A stretch of DNA of 64,000 bases from assembly GCF_004912165.1 (NCBI RefSeq), contig NZ_STGV01000003.1, positions 248,001 through 312,000 on the forward strand, in the 5' to 3' direction. The notes beneath the pieces were generated by a model, which worked only from the letters and a program-made list of their open reading frames with translations, did no database searches and had not been told where the DNA came from. The position numbers and the translations under genes were made by a program. Below, one piece after another: positions 30,816 to 39,892 of this stretch. The first letter of the stretch is position 1. Every line of letters starts with the position of its first letter. This DNA is from Peteryoungia ipomoeae (GTDB taxonomy: Bacteria > Pseudomonadota > Alphaproteobacteria > Rhizobiales > Rhizobiaceae).

Positions 30816-31382
30816 ATGACCACCAGAGATCTCGTTCTCGCGGCGCTCTTTACCGCCATCATCATCGTGCTCGGCTTCATTCCCGCCGTGCCGATCCCGC
30901 TCATTCCCGTGCCGATCACCGCGCAGTCCATGGGCGTCATGCTGGCCGGCTGCATCATCGGCGCCAAGCGCGGTGCGCTCGCCTATACCCTGCTTGTCGT
31001 GCTGGTGGCTGTCGGCCTGCCGGTGCTTTCGGGCGGTCGTGGCGGCCTCAACGTCCTGGTCGGCCCCACGGGCGGTTACATCTTCGGCTGGATCATCGGC
31101 ACCTTCGTCACCGGTCTGATCGCCGAAAAGCTGGTGCGCGAAGGTCAAAGCGCCGCGCGACAGATGATGGGCTTCTTCATCGCAAGCGTCGTCGGTGGCA
31201 TTGGCGTCGTCTATCTCTGCGGCATGCCCTGGCTTTCGTTTGTCGCCGGCACACCGTTCAATACCGTTCTCTTCGGTTCGCTCGCCTTTATTCCGGGCGA
31301 TCTCGTAAAGGCAGCCATTGCGACCCTTGCCGCCCGCGCAGTCATCGTTGGCTATCCGCTGCTTCCTGCCAAGACGCATTGA
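30816..31382 (+). CDS. bioY: Biotin transporter substrate-binding subunit BioY
   Basis: A 188-residue integral membrane protein with about six helices. PITAQSMGVMLAGCIIGAKRG and the GRGGLNVLVGPTGGYIFGWI biotin-site stretch identify the family, and GMPWLSFVAG is also typical. The start at 30816 has GGAGG before it; an upstream TTG would add five residues. Third gene of bioMNY. Confidence 0.94.
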   Translation: MTTRDLVLAALFTAIIIVLGFIPAVPIPLIPVPITAQSMGVMLAGCIIGAKRGALAYTLLVVLVAVGLPVLSGGRGGLNVLVGPTGGYIFGWIIGTFVTGLIAEKLVREGQSAARQMMGFFIASVVGGIGVVYLCGMPWLSFVAGTPFNTVLFGSLAFIPGDLVKAAIATLAARAVIVGYPLLPAKTH

Positions 31383-31519
31383 TCCGGCAATGGCTGCTGT
31401 CGCTTCTGGCCGCAGCCATCCCGACACCTGCTTTTGGTTGAATCTCGCCTACCTTAGTAACCAATTATATAGGATGCCCTCCTAAACTTTGGGGATACAT
31501 CACCCCCAGAGGTTCAACC

Positions 31520-33244
31520 ATGTCCATCCTTTCCCTGTTTGCCAGCGATTCGCGTGCCGTGCTTGCGGCGCTGGACAAATCTCAGGCGGTGATCGAATTC
31601 GATCCGACCGGCAAGATCCTCGGCGCCAACGAGAACTTCTGCAAAACGCTGGGATACCCGCTCGAAGACATCGTCGGAAAGCATCACAGCCTATTCGTGG
31701 CAAAAGACTTTGCCCAATCGGCTGAATACAGGGACTTCTGGACAAGGCTTGCCAAGGGCGAGTTCTTCAGCGCCCAGTACAAGCGCTTTGGCAAGGGCGG
31801 CAAGGTTGTCTGGATCGAAGCCTCCTACAATCCCGTCCTGAAGAACGGCAAAGTCCAGAAGGTGGTCAAGTTCGCCACCGACATCACCGAACGCAAGCTT
31901 GCCGAACTCGATTCACGCGGCAAGTTGACCGCTTTGTCGCGGGTGCAGGCGTCGATCGAATTCACGCCTGAAGGCACGATCCTGACGGCAAACGACAATT
32001 TCCTCCATGCCATGGGCTACCGGCTTGATGAGATCGTTGGCAAGCATCATCAGATCTTCTGCGAAAAGGCCTATGCCAGTTCCCCCGACTACCAGCAGTT
32101 CTGGCAGGATCTGCGTTCCGGCTCCTTCAAGTCGAGCGAGTTCACCCGGTTGACGAAGGCCGGTGAGCCGATCTTCATTCAGGCATCCTACAATCCTGTC
32201 TTCGATGAGGATGGTCAGGTGATCAAGGTGGTCAAATTCGCCACCGATGTGACGGGCCGCGTCAGGGCCGTCGATGCGATTGCCGCCGGGCTGCAGCGCC
32301 TGTCGGACTGCAATATCCGCGTCACCATCGACGATCCTTTCATCCCGGAATTCGAAAGGCTGCGCAAGGATTTCAACACGGCGATGGCCGAGTTCCAGAA
32401 GACGCTGGAAAGCGTGTTGGGTGAGACCGGCAGTCTGGCCGATACAAGCGCCAGCCTGAAGAGCGATGCCGACGTCCTGGGGCGCCGGACGGAACAGCAG
32501 GCAGCAGCGCTCGAACAGGCCTCCGCAGCCCTCGAACAGATCACCGCCACGGTCAAGGAAGCCTCCGTCAGAACGCGAGAAACGCGCGAGATCGTCAAGC
32601 AGGCACGATCGGCAACCAGTGACTCGGTTCAGGTGGTACGCTCCACCGTAGAGGCAATCTCACGGATCGAGGCCGCTTCGAACGAGATTGGCAGCATCAT
32701 CGATGTGATCGACCAGATCGCCTTCCAAACCAACCTCCTGGCACTCAATGCGGGCGTCGAAGCCGCCCGTGCCGGAGAGGCCGGCAAGGGTTTTGCCGTG
32801 GTGGCACAAGAAGTGCGCGAGCTGGCGCAGCGATCGGCGGGCGCCGCCCGGCAGATTTCGGCCCTTATCCTCAACTCAACGACGCAGGTTGCCGAAGGGG
32901 TACGACTGGTCAACGAGACGGGCGTCTCGCTGTCGCGGATTGAAAAATTCGTCAATGATATCGACGCCAATGTCGATGCCATCTCCACGGGCGCCAACGA
33001 ACAGGCATCGAGCCTCGGCGAGATCAACAATGCGGTCAACCAGCTCGATCAGGCAACCCAGCACAATGCCGGTCTTGTTTCCAATATCAGCGTTGCCGGC
33101 GATGTGATGGCCGGCGGGGCCGAGAAGATGAAGGCGCTGGTCGACATGTTCAAGCTGAACCGCCGCAAGACCCCGCGCGAGCCCGGCTCTGCCGCCACGA
33201 ATGCCGTGGCCGCGCAGCGCAGCGCGCAGTCACTGGTGGCCTGA
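31520..33244 (+). CDS. Soluble chemoreceptor with two PAS domains
   Basis: A 574-residue methyl-accepting chemotaxis protein without membrane segments, so a cytoplasmic sensor. Two PAS domains (about 15-135 and 137-250) share the pattern [15 protein letters not shown] and [15 protein letters not shown] and end in KFATDITER and KFATDVTGR. The signalling domain has the receptor hairpin tip [20 protein letters not shown], followed by [18 protein letters not shown]. The ligand could be a cofactor (haem or FAD) or a metabolite. There is no C-terminal xWxxF pentapeptide. Confidence 0.92.
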   Translation: MSILSLFASDSRAVLAALDKSQAVIEFDPTGKILGANENFCKTLGYPLEDIVGKHHSLFVAKDFAQSAEYRDFWTRLAKGEFFSAQYKRFGKGGKVVWIEASYNPVLKNGKVQKVVKFATDITERKLAELDSRGKLTALSRVQASIEFTPEGTILTANDNFLHAMGYRLDEIVGKHHQIFCEKAYASSPDYQQFWQDLRSGSFKSSEFTRLTKAGEPIFIQASYNPVFDEDGQVIKVVKFATDVTGRVRAVDAIAAGLQRLSDCNIRVTIDDPFIPEFERLRKDFNTAMAEFQKTLESVLGETGSLADTSASLKSDADVLGRRTEQQAAALEQASAALEQITATVKEASVRTRETREIVKQARSATSDSVQVVRSTVEAISRIEAASNEIGSIIDVIDQIAFQTNLLALNAGVEAARAGEAGKGFAVVAQEVRELAQRSAGAARQISALILNSTTQVAEGVRLVNETGVSLSRIEKFVNDIDANVDAISTGANEQASSLGEINNAVNQLDQATQHNAGLVSNISVAGDVMAGGAEKMKALVDMFKLNRRKTPREPGSAATNAVAAQRSAQSLVA

Positions 33245-33250
33245 GCCCTC

Positions 33251-33273
33251 CCCTGCCGGGACACCCGGCAGGG
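33251..33273. terminator. Hairpin between convergent genes
   Basis: CCCTGCCGGG and CCCGGCAGGG form a perfect ten-pair stem around ACA, between the stops of the chemoreceptor and thioesterase genes. No T run follows on either side, so it may be a weak or shared terminator. Confidence 0.5.
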
Positions 33274-33281
33274 TACTGTCA

Positions 33282-33683
33282 TCAAGGCAGATAGCGGTAG
33301 AGCCAGTCGCGCATATCCTCGGGCAAGGCCACCGGTGCCGCCGTTTCTGGGTCCTGCGCTGCCCAGGCGACCTCGACCACCGCCACACGCGCACCGTCCC
33401 GCAGCATCTCCACCTCGAACCCGACCGATTTCCCGCCGATCTTGTCGACCCGGACCGTCAGGTGAACCCGATCCCCTTCACGCAAGGGCGCGGCCAGGCG
33501 CAGTTCTATCTTGGACACAACAAAGCGCGGCTCATCCTCCAGCGGCGGTCGATAGCGCCAGAAGTGATGCAGGGCTTCTTCCGCGTGCACGACATAGGCA
33601 TAGCTGTGCATTTCACCCGTTGCGGCGATGTCACGAAAGGGAACAATCAGCTCGCTGCCTTCGACGCGCTCGATTTCATCCAT
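33282..33683 (-). CDS. Hotdog-fold acyl-CoA thioesterase
   Basis: A 133-residue 4HBT-type thioesterase. The pattern FRDIAATGEMHSYAYVVHAE and the later VHLTVRVDKIGGKSVGFEVEM fit the YbgC/FadM branch, with Asp in the first motif as the usual catalytic residue. It hydrolyses an acyl-CoA whose chain length cannot be read from the sequence. Single gene, convergent with the chemoreceptor. Confidence 0.78.
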   Translation of the reverse strand: MDEIERVEGSELIVPFRDIAATGEMHSYAYVVHAEEALHHFWRYRPPLEDEPRFVVSKIELRLAAPLREGDRVHLTVRVDKIGGKSVGFEVEMLRDGARVAVVEVAWAAQDPETAAPVALPEDMRDWLYRYLP

Positions 33684-33855
33684 GGATTGGTCCCGTTTTG
33701 GTCAAACTCGTCGTCATCTAACGGAAGTGGTGCTGCCTTAACAAGCAGGCCGTGAGGATGTAGGGCAGGACACCCGCCATCTGACCGATCATGCGCGTCT
33801 GGGCTGGACGATTTTGGCCGCCGCGATATGTTTTTGCAATGAAGGACAAGCATCC

Positions 33856-34791
33856 ATGACCACACGGCTCTATGAGAACGCGCTCTTTCTGGAGCACAAC
33901 ACACCGCCCGGTCATCCCGAGAGAGCGGATCGTCTGCGCTCCCTCAACATTGCCTTGGAACATCCGAACTTCGCTCCACTTGAGCGTATCGAAGCGCAAA
34001 TGGCCAATGAAGATCTGGTGACGCTGGCGCATTCGGAGGCCCACCTTTTTTCTGTCATGCGGCAGATCCCGGAAGAAGAGGATCGCATCGCGCAGATCGA
34101 GAACGACACGTTCGCATCGCAGAAATCGCTGCAGGCCGCCCTGACGGCCATTGGCGGCGCGACGGCCGCCATCGATGACGTCATGAGCGGCAAGGCCGAC
34201 AATGCCTTTGTCGCCGCCCGCCCACCGGGGCATCATGCCGAGCGCGCGAAAGCCATGGGATTTTGCCTGTTCAACACCATCGCGATTGCGGCCCGCCACG
34301 CGCAGAAGGCGCATGGATTGGAGCGCGTTGCGATCGTCGACTGGGACGTCCACCACGGCAACGGCACCCAGGACATCTTCTGGGACGATGCTTCGGTTCT
34401 CTATTGCTCCACACACCAGATGCCGCTTTATCCCGGCACCGGCGCCAAGAACGAGACGGGCCCCCACGGCACCATCGTCAATGCGCCACTCTCTGCGCAT
34501 AATGGCTCCGATCATTTCCGCGACGCCTTCAAGTCCCGGGTGCTACCCGCGATTGCCGATTTTTCCCCAGATATTATCCTGATATCGGCGGGCTTCGACG
34601 CGCACCACCGCGACCCCATCGCCCAGCTCAACCTGATTGGCGACGATTTCGACTGGGCGACAGGACGGCTCATGGAGCTTGCGGGGCGTTTTGCCGACAA
34701 CCGGGTCGTCAGCCTGCTCGAAGGCGGCTATGATCTCGAAGGCCTCGCCGAATCGGCAGGCCTGCATATCGCAAGACTGATGAAGGGTTGA
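33856..34791 (+). CDS. Histone-deacetylase-family (acetylpolyamine amidohydrolase) protein
   Basis: A 311-residue zinc amidohydrolase. The catalytic His pair is in [20 protein letters not shown], the zinc ligands in [12 protein letters not shown] and [11 protein letters not shown], and the family end [13 protein letters not shown] is intact. Bacterial members act on acetylpolyamines or acetylated proteins. The next gene, xseB, begins two bases after its stop; this pairing is common in rhizobia. Confidence 0.9.
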   Translation: MTTRLYENALFLEHNTPPGHPERADRLRSLNIALEHPNFAPLERIEAQMANEDLVTLAHSEAHLFSVMRQIPEEEDRIAQIENDTFASQKSLQAALTAIGGATAAIDDVMSGKADNAFVAARPPGHHAERAKAMGFCLFNTIAIAARHAQKAHGLERVAIVDWDVHHGNGTQDIFWDDASVLYCSTHQMPLYPGTGAKNETGPHGTIVNAPLSAHNGSDHFRDAFKSRVLPAIADFSPDIILISAGFDAHHRDPIAQLNLIGDDFDWATGRLMELAGRFADNRVVSLLEGGYDLEGLAESAGLHIARLMKG

Positions 34792-34793
34792 CC

Positions 34794-35048
34794 ATGTCCG
34801 ACGCCGCCGATACCGCCGATTTGACCGGCTATTCCTTCGAAAAGGCCGTAGCCGAACTCGAAAGCATCGTTGCCCGGCTCGAACGCGGCGACGTGGCGCT
34901 CGATGAGTCCATTGCGATCTACGAGCGTGGCGAACGTTTGAAGAAGCATTGCGAAACGCTGCTCAACGCAGCCGAAAACCGCATCGAAAAGATCCGCCTC
35001 GACCGTCAGGGCAATGCCGCAGGCACCGAGCCACTCGACAGGTCATAA
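34794..35048 (+). CDS. xseB: Exodeoxyribonuclease VII small subunit
   Basis: An 84-residue protein. [20 protein letters not shown] followed by [20 protein letters not shown] is the XseB signature. It partners XseA (not in this window) in single-strand DNA exonuclease activity. The ATG at 34794 is two bases after the hda stop; a TTG at 34788 is an alternative. In relatives dxs often follows nearby; here it is almost 5 kb away. Confidence 0.94.
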   Translation: MSDAADTADLTGYSFEKAVAELESIVARLERGDVALDESIAIYERGERLKKHCETLLNAAENRIEKIRLDRQGNAAGTEPLDRS

Positions 35049-35143
35049 ATCACAACTCAGTGAGATCGGCGTCACCGCGAGGTTGACGCCCCACCCCCTC
35101 CTCAGCATGATGCGGCGCCTTTAACCAATTCAGGGAGGACAAA

Positions 35144-36106
35144 GTGGCTTTGTCTCGTACCAAAAACGTTCTTTTCATCGGCGCCCTCGTGGCCTCGACT
35201 GCCTTTGCAGCGACGGCCGCTCGCTCCGAACAATTCATCAACATCCTGACCGGCGGCACCTCGGGCGTTTATTATCCGCTCGGCGTCGCACTTTCCAAGA
35301 TCTACGGCGACAACATCGCTGAGACCCGTACGCAGGTGCAGGCAACGAAGGCATCGGTTGAAAACCTCAACCTTCTGCAGCAGGGCAAGGGCGAACTCGG
35401 CTTTTCACTCGGCGACAGCGTGAAGATGGCAGCCGAAGGCAATGCGGAAGCGGGCTTCCGTGGCCCGCTCGACAAGCTGCGCGGCATTGCGGCGATCTAT
35501 CCGAACTACATCCAGATTGTCGCCACGCAGGAAGCCGGCGTGAAGACGGTTGCCGATCTGGAAGGCAAGAGCCTTTCGGTCGGCGCTGCAAAGTCCGGTA
35601 CCGAACTTAATGCACGCGCCATTCTCGGTGCGACGAGCATGAGCTACGAAGATCTCGGCAAGCTTGAATATCTGCCCTTCGCAGAATCGGTCGAGCTGAT
35701 CAAGAACCGCCAGCTGGATGCGACCCTGCAGTCTTCGGGCCTCGGCAATGCGGCACTCAAGGATCTTTCCACGTCGCAGGCGATCACGGTCGTCGCGGTG
35801 CCGGCAGATGTCGCCGAAAAGCTGGGCTCTCCTTACGCTGCCGCCGTCATTCCGGCTGGAACTTACGAGGGGCAGACCGAAGATGTTCCGACCGTGACAG
35901 TCGGCAATTTCCTGATCACTCATGACGGCGTCTCCGACGAACTCGCCTACCAGATGACGAAGCTTCTGTTTGAAAACGTGCCCGCTCTGACGGCAGCCCA
36001 TTCTGCTGCCAAGGACATCGACGTCAAGAAGGCGATCGAAGGCATGCCGGTGCCGCTGCATCCGGGCGCCGAACGCTATTACAAGGAAATCGGCGTTCTC
36101 AAGTAA
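35144..36106 (+). CDS. TAXI-type TRAP transporter solute-binding protein
   Basis: A 320-residue periplasmic protein of the TAXI family. GTG start with GGGAGG upstream. The signal peptide ends near ATAARSEQ. The mature protein opens with INILTGGTSGVYYPLGVALS, the family hallmark, and later has LSVGAAKSGTELNAR. It delivers a ligand (often glutamate-like or other carboxylates, not determinable here) to the fused permease downstream. Confidence 0.92.
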   Translation: MALSRTKNVLFIGALVASTAFAATAARSEQFINILTGGTSGVYYPLGVALSKIYGDNIAETRTQVQATKASVENLNLLQQGKGELGFSLGDSVKMAAEGNAEAGFRGPLDKLRGIAAIYPNYIQIVATQEAGVKTVADLEGKSLSVGAAKSGTELNARAILGATSMSYEDLGKLEYLPFAESVELIKNRQLDATLQSSGLGNAALKDLSTSQAITVVAVPADVAEKLGSPYAAAVIPAGTYEGQTEDVPTVTVGNFLITHDGVSDELAYQMTKLLFENVPALTAAHSAAKDIDVKKAIEGMPVPLHPGAERYYKEIGVLK

Positions 36107-36143
36107 GCGCCATTTCGCGCTCGTCTTTGCCGATGACCGCACA

Positions 36144-36167
36144 CTTCTCCCCGCATGCGGGGAGAAG
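36144..36167. repeat. 24-base perfect palindrome between TRAP genes
   Basis: CTTCTCCCCGC and its complement form a perfect inverted repeat followed by GTTTCGTTT. The same core occurs inside the RIME-like element near 57493-57518. In place, it can act as an attenuator that leaves the binding protein in excess over the permease. Confidence 0.7.
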
Positions 36168-36279
36168 TTTCGTTTAGGACCTACATTTTCAACTTTTGTC
36201 GTGAATTCGGCAGCCGGACCTTCATCGCTCGTTTTGAGCAAGCCTCTCGAAGTTCGGCACTTCTGCCTCAGGAGACCCC

Positions 36280-38391
36280 ATGAGCGAGACCCTCACTCCC
36301 TCCGTTGCGAGCACGCCGCATTCTGCTGAAGAAGCGATCGAGGGCCTGCCGTCTGGCTTCGGCACCGGCTTCTCCGGGCGGATTGCATTCGGCATTGCGC
36401 TCCTATTCGCGCTTTTCCAGCTTTGGACAGCTGCTTATGGCACGCTGCCGAGCCAGGTCGTGCGCGCCATGCATGTCGGCTTTTTGCTGCTGCTCGGCTT
36501 CTCGCTCTTCGGCAACCTCGTCGCCAAAAGCGCGGCCGGCAAGATCTGGTTCTGGTCGCTCGGCATTCTCGGTTTCCTCACCGGCATCTATAACTGGGTG
36601 TTCTACGACGAACTCCTGTTCCGGTCGGGCTTCCTCACCCATCTCGATCTCGCCATGGGCTGTCTGGTCGTCGTTCTGGTGTTCGAGGCTGCGCGACGTC
36701 TCATGGGCCTGCCGTTGACCATCATTGCGGGCCTCTTTCTCGCCTACTGCTTCTTCGGCCAACATCTGCCCTCGCCGCTGTCGCATCGCGGCTATGACTT
36801 TGAACTGATCGTCGAGCATTTCGCCTTCGGTACGGAAGGCATCTACGGCACGCCAGTCTACGTCTCGGCGGCCTATATCTTCATCTTCGTCGTCTTTGCC
36901 GCCTTCCTCGAACGCGCCGGCATGCTCAACCTGTTCAACGACTTTGCGCTGGGCCTCGTTGGCTCGTGGAAGGGCGGACCGGCACAGGTCTGCGTTCTTT
37001 CCTCCGCGCTGATGGGTACGATTTCGGGTTCTGGCGTTGCCAATGTGGTGGCGAGTGGCCAGTTTACCATTCCGCTCATGAAGCGTTTCGGCTTCCGCTC
37101 CGCCTTTGCAGGGGGCGTCGAGGCGACCTCATCCATGGGTGGTCAGATCATGCCACCGGTCATGGGTGCTGTCGCGTTCATCATGGCCGAAACGCTGAAT
37201 GTGCCCTATGCGGAAGTGGTCAAGGCGGCTCTCATTCCGGCTTTCCTCTACTTCGCGGTCTGTTTCTGGATGGTCTATCTGGAAGCCGGTAAGGCAGGCC
37301 TGAAGGGCCTCGAAAAGTCCGAACTTCCCAACCCCTGGGCAGCCGTCAAGCAGCACTGGCCGCTGGTTCTGCCGCTTGGCGCACTTGTCTATCTGCTGTT
37401 TGCAGGTTTCACGCCCATCTTTGCCGGCACCATGGGCCTTGCCCTCGTCGTCGTCCTCATTCTCGGCACGCCGCTGGCCGCGCTTATTGGACCTTTCGCC
37501 TTCCGACTGGTGTTCTGGCTGGCGCTTGGCCTCGCCTCCGCCGCTTTCCTGAAATTCGGCGTCAATGTCCTCGCCATCGTGATCATCGCACTCGTCCTGG
37601 CCTGCGCGCTGTTCAAAGGCGGTCGCGAAACGATTGCTATCTGCCGCGATTCCCTGGCGGAAGGTGCCAAGAACGCGCTTCCGGTCGGCATTGCCTGCGC
37701 CATCGTCGGCATCGTCATCGGTACGCTGACGCTAACGGGCATCGCCTCCACCTTCATCGGCGCGGTTATCGATATCGGTCGTGACAACCTCTTCCTATCG
37801 CTGTTGTTGACCATGATCACCTGCCTCGTGCTTGGCATGGGCATCCCGACGATCCCGAACTACATCATCACCTCCTCGCTCGCCGGTCCCGCCTTGCTGG
37901 AACTCGGCGTGCCGCTGCTTGTCAGCCACATGTTCGTCTTCTACTTCGGCATCATGGCGGATCTGACGCCGCCGGTGGCGCTCGCCTGCTTTGCGGCGGC
38001 ACCGATGGCCAAGACGTCCGGCTTGAAGATCTCGCTGCAGGCAACCAAACTGGCCACGGCCGGCTTCGTCGTGCCATTCATGGCCGTCTATACGCCGGCC
38101 CTGATGCTGCAGGATGCAGGCCCGATGGCGGCGGCCTGGGGTTACCCGGTCGAAGTCGCCTATGTCGTGTTCAAGGCCTGCTTCGGCATCGCGCTCTGGG
38201 GCGTCGCGGTTGTCGGCTTCCTGTTTGCACGGCTGTCCATCGTCGAGCGGCTGATCGCCTTCGTGGCCGGCCTTTCGGTTGTGCTCGCCCTGCCTTGGAC
38301 CGACGAGATCGGCTTCGCGCTCGGCTTTGCGCTCATTGCCTTCCACTGGTGGCAGACGCGTAGCCTGCGCGCCGCCCCAGCCGGCCCATGA
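36280..38391 (+). CDS. TRAP transporter fused permease (TAXI type)
   Basis: A 703-residue polytopic protein combining the small (DctQ-like, first ~170 residues) and large (DctM-like) membrane subunits, as in TAXI systems. About 17 hydrophobic segments are visible. The M-subunit landmarks SGSGVANVVASGQFTIPLMK, GGVEATSSMGGQIMPPVMGA and MGIPTIPNYIITSSLAGPAL are intact. It lies 173 bases after the binding protein gene and overlaps the DUF1850 gene by four bases. Confidence 0.93.
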   Translation: MSETLTPSVASTPHSAEEAIEGLPSGFGTGFSGRIAFGIALLFALFQLWTAAYGTLPSQVVRAMHVGFLLLLGFSLFGNLVAKSAAGKIWFWSLGILGFLTGIYNWVFYDELLFRSGFLTHLDLAMGCLVVVLVFEAARRLMGLPLTIIAGLFLAYCFFGQHLPSPLSHRGYDFELIVEHFAFGTEGIYGTPVYVSAAYIFIFVVFAAFLERAGMLNLFNDFALGLVGSWKGGPAQVCVLSSALMGTISGSGVANVVASGQFTIPLMKRFGFRSAFAGGVEATSSMGGQIMPPVMGAVAFIMAETLNVPYAEVVKAALIPAFLYFAVCFWMVYLEAGKAGLKGLEKSELPNPWAAVKQHWPLVLPLGALVYLLFAGFTPIFAGTMGLALVVVLILGTPLAALIGPFAFRLVFWLALGLASAAFLKFGVNVLAIVIIALVLACALFKGGRETIAICRDSLAEGAKNALPVGIACAIVGIVIGTLTLTGIASTFIGAVIDIGRDNLFLSLLLTMITCLVLGMGIPTIPNYIITSSLAGPALLELGVPLLVSHMFVFYFGIMADLTPPVALACFAAAPMAKTSGLKISLQATKLATAGFVVPFMAVYTPALMLQDAGPMAAAWGYPVEVAYVVFKACFGIALWGVAVVGFLFARLSIVERLIAFVAGLSVVLALPWTDEIGFALGFALIAFHWWQTRSLRAAPAGP

Positions 38392-38795
38392 GCCTCTGCA
38401 TAACAATCGCCGCAAAGGTCGTGATGGTTCCCATCACGGCCTTTTCCTTGTCCTGGGTGCATTCGGTGGAAAAGATCGAGTGGCGCGAGGACTGGGTGGT
38501 GACGCCAGCCGGCCTTGAACTGAAGCTGGCGCGCGTGAAGGGATCCGGGGCCGGCATGGAACCCGGTGAAGATGCCGTTTTCAAGGATGGCTGGTGGCAG
38601 TGGTCACCCACCGTCCCTCCCCTGCCTTCAATCAGGCTTGCCGCTTCCGGCCTCACGCCAAGCGGCTGGGAACTCTGCCACGCCCGTGGCTGCATGACCT
38701 TGGGGGCCACACCGGGCGACGAGAGCGTGATTTCCGCTTGTGAGGCCCCTGGTGAGCGAAACAGGGGCGGCGGCGAAGACACAGCGTCACCCTGA
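38388..38795 (+). CDS. DUF1850 protein linked to TAXI TRAP transporter
   Basis: A 135-residue protein; the ATG overlaps the permease stop (ATGA). The motif SWVHSVEKIEWREDW, followed by LELKLARVKGSGAGMEPG and a WWQWSP segment, matches the DUF1850 family, which is normally found beside TAXI permeases. The role is unknown, perhaps an accessory periplasmic or lipid-facing subunit. A hydrophobic start (ITIAAKVVMVPITAFSL) may be a signal or anchor. Confidence 0.82.
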   Translation: MSLCITIAAKVVMVPITAFSLSWVHSVEKIEWREDWVVTPAGLELKLARVKGSGAGMEPGEDAVFKDGWWQWSPTVPPLPSIRLAASGLTPSGWELCHARGCMTLGATPGDESVISACEAPGERNRGGGEDTASP

Positions 38796-38875
38796 GGACG
38801 ACATCAGGCGGGTTCCTCTGCCATTCGTCCATGCTAGTCTTGGCTGCAAACGAATGATCAAGCGAGGCGCACCCC

Positions 38876-39802
38876 ATGTCCTTTTTTCCCGGCAACGATC
38901 CCACCCCCGGCGATGCCTTTGCCTGCGATGCCATCGAACATCTGATCATTCCGCGCTCCAGCGATATCGGCGGGTTTTCCGTGCGCCGGGCGCTGCCCTC
39001 CGTGCGCCGCCGGCTGGTCGGTCCGTTCATCTTCTTCGACCGGATGGGGCCTGCCGTGCTGAAGGCCGGCGAGGCGCTGGATGTGAAGCCGCATCCGCAT
39101 ATCGGATTGTCCACCGTCACCTACCTCTTCGACGGCGAGATCAAGCATCGCGACAGTCTCGGCACTGAACTCGTGATCGCGCCCGGCGACATCAATCTGA
39201 TGACGGCGGGGCGCGGCATCGTGCATTCCGAACGCACGCCGGAAAACCTGCGCGGCCATCCGCTGTCGATGTCCGGCCTGCAGACCTGGATCGCGCTGCC
39301 CGACCAGATGGAGGAAATCGATCCGGCCTTTGGTCACACCGCCAAATCCGCGCTTCCGGTTTTCAACGATGGCGGCGCCTCGGGCCGTCTGGTGATCGGG
39401 GCGATGGGCGGGATGCGCTCGCCGGTCAAAACCTATTCCGACACGCTCTATGTCGATCTCACGCTTGAGGCCGGTGCCCGCTTTCCCTTCGATGCATCGG
39501 CAGAGGAGCGGGCGCTCTATATTCTCTCGGGCGAGATCGAGATCGCCGGCGACCGGTTTGCCGCCGACCAGCTGCTGGTTTTCCGGCCGGGCGACGCCAT
39601 CACGCTCATCGGTGGCGCGGCAGGCTGCCACGTCATGCTGGTCGGCGGCGCTGCCATGGACACCAAGAAACACATCTGGTGGAACTTCGTCTCCTCCTCC
39701 AAGGAGCGCATCGAACAGGCGAAAGAGGAGTGGAGAACCGGCCGCTTCGACATCGTGCCGGGTGACGAAGAGGAATTCGTGCCTTTGCCGGAAGGGCGAT
39801 GA
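38876..39802 (+). CDS. Pirin family protein
   Basis: A 308-residue bicupin. The N-terminal metal-binding set is in DVKPHPHIGLSTVTYLFDG and AGRGIVHSERTPE, and GLQTWIALP follows, all typical of pirins of the quercetinase-like group. The C-terminal cupin begins near PVKTYSDTLYVDL. Function in bacteria varies (redox sensing, quercetinase, metabolic regulation); none can be assigned here. Confidence 0.9.
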   Translation: MSFFPGNDPTPGDAFACDAIEHLIIPRSSDIGGFSVRRALPSVRRRLVGPFIFFDRMGPAVLKAGEALDVKPHPHIGLSTVTYLFDGEIKHRDSLGTELVIAPGDINLMTAGRGIVHSERTPENLRGHPLSMSGLQTWIALPDQMEEIDPAFGHTAKSALPVFNDGGASGRLVIGAMGGMRSPVKTYSDTLYVDLTLEAGARFPFDASAEERALYILSGEIEIAGDRFAADQLLVFRPGDAITLIGGAAGCHVMLVGGAAMDTKKHIWWNFVSSSKERIEQAKEEWRTGRFDIVPGDEEEFVPLPEGR

Positions 39803-39892
39803 AGACTATATAGTTTTCTGGTGCCGAATATTTGCCCAGTTCGCGTTGGGATGCTATCGCGCACCCGAACGAATGGAAAAGGCAAGAGCTCC

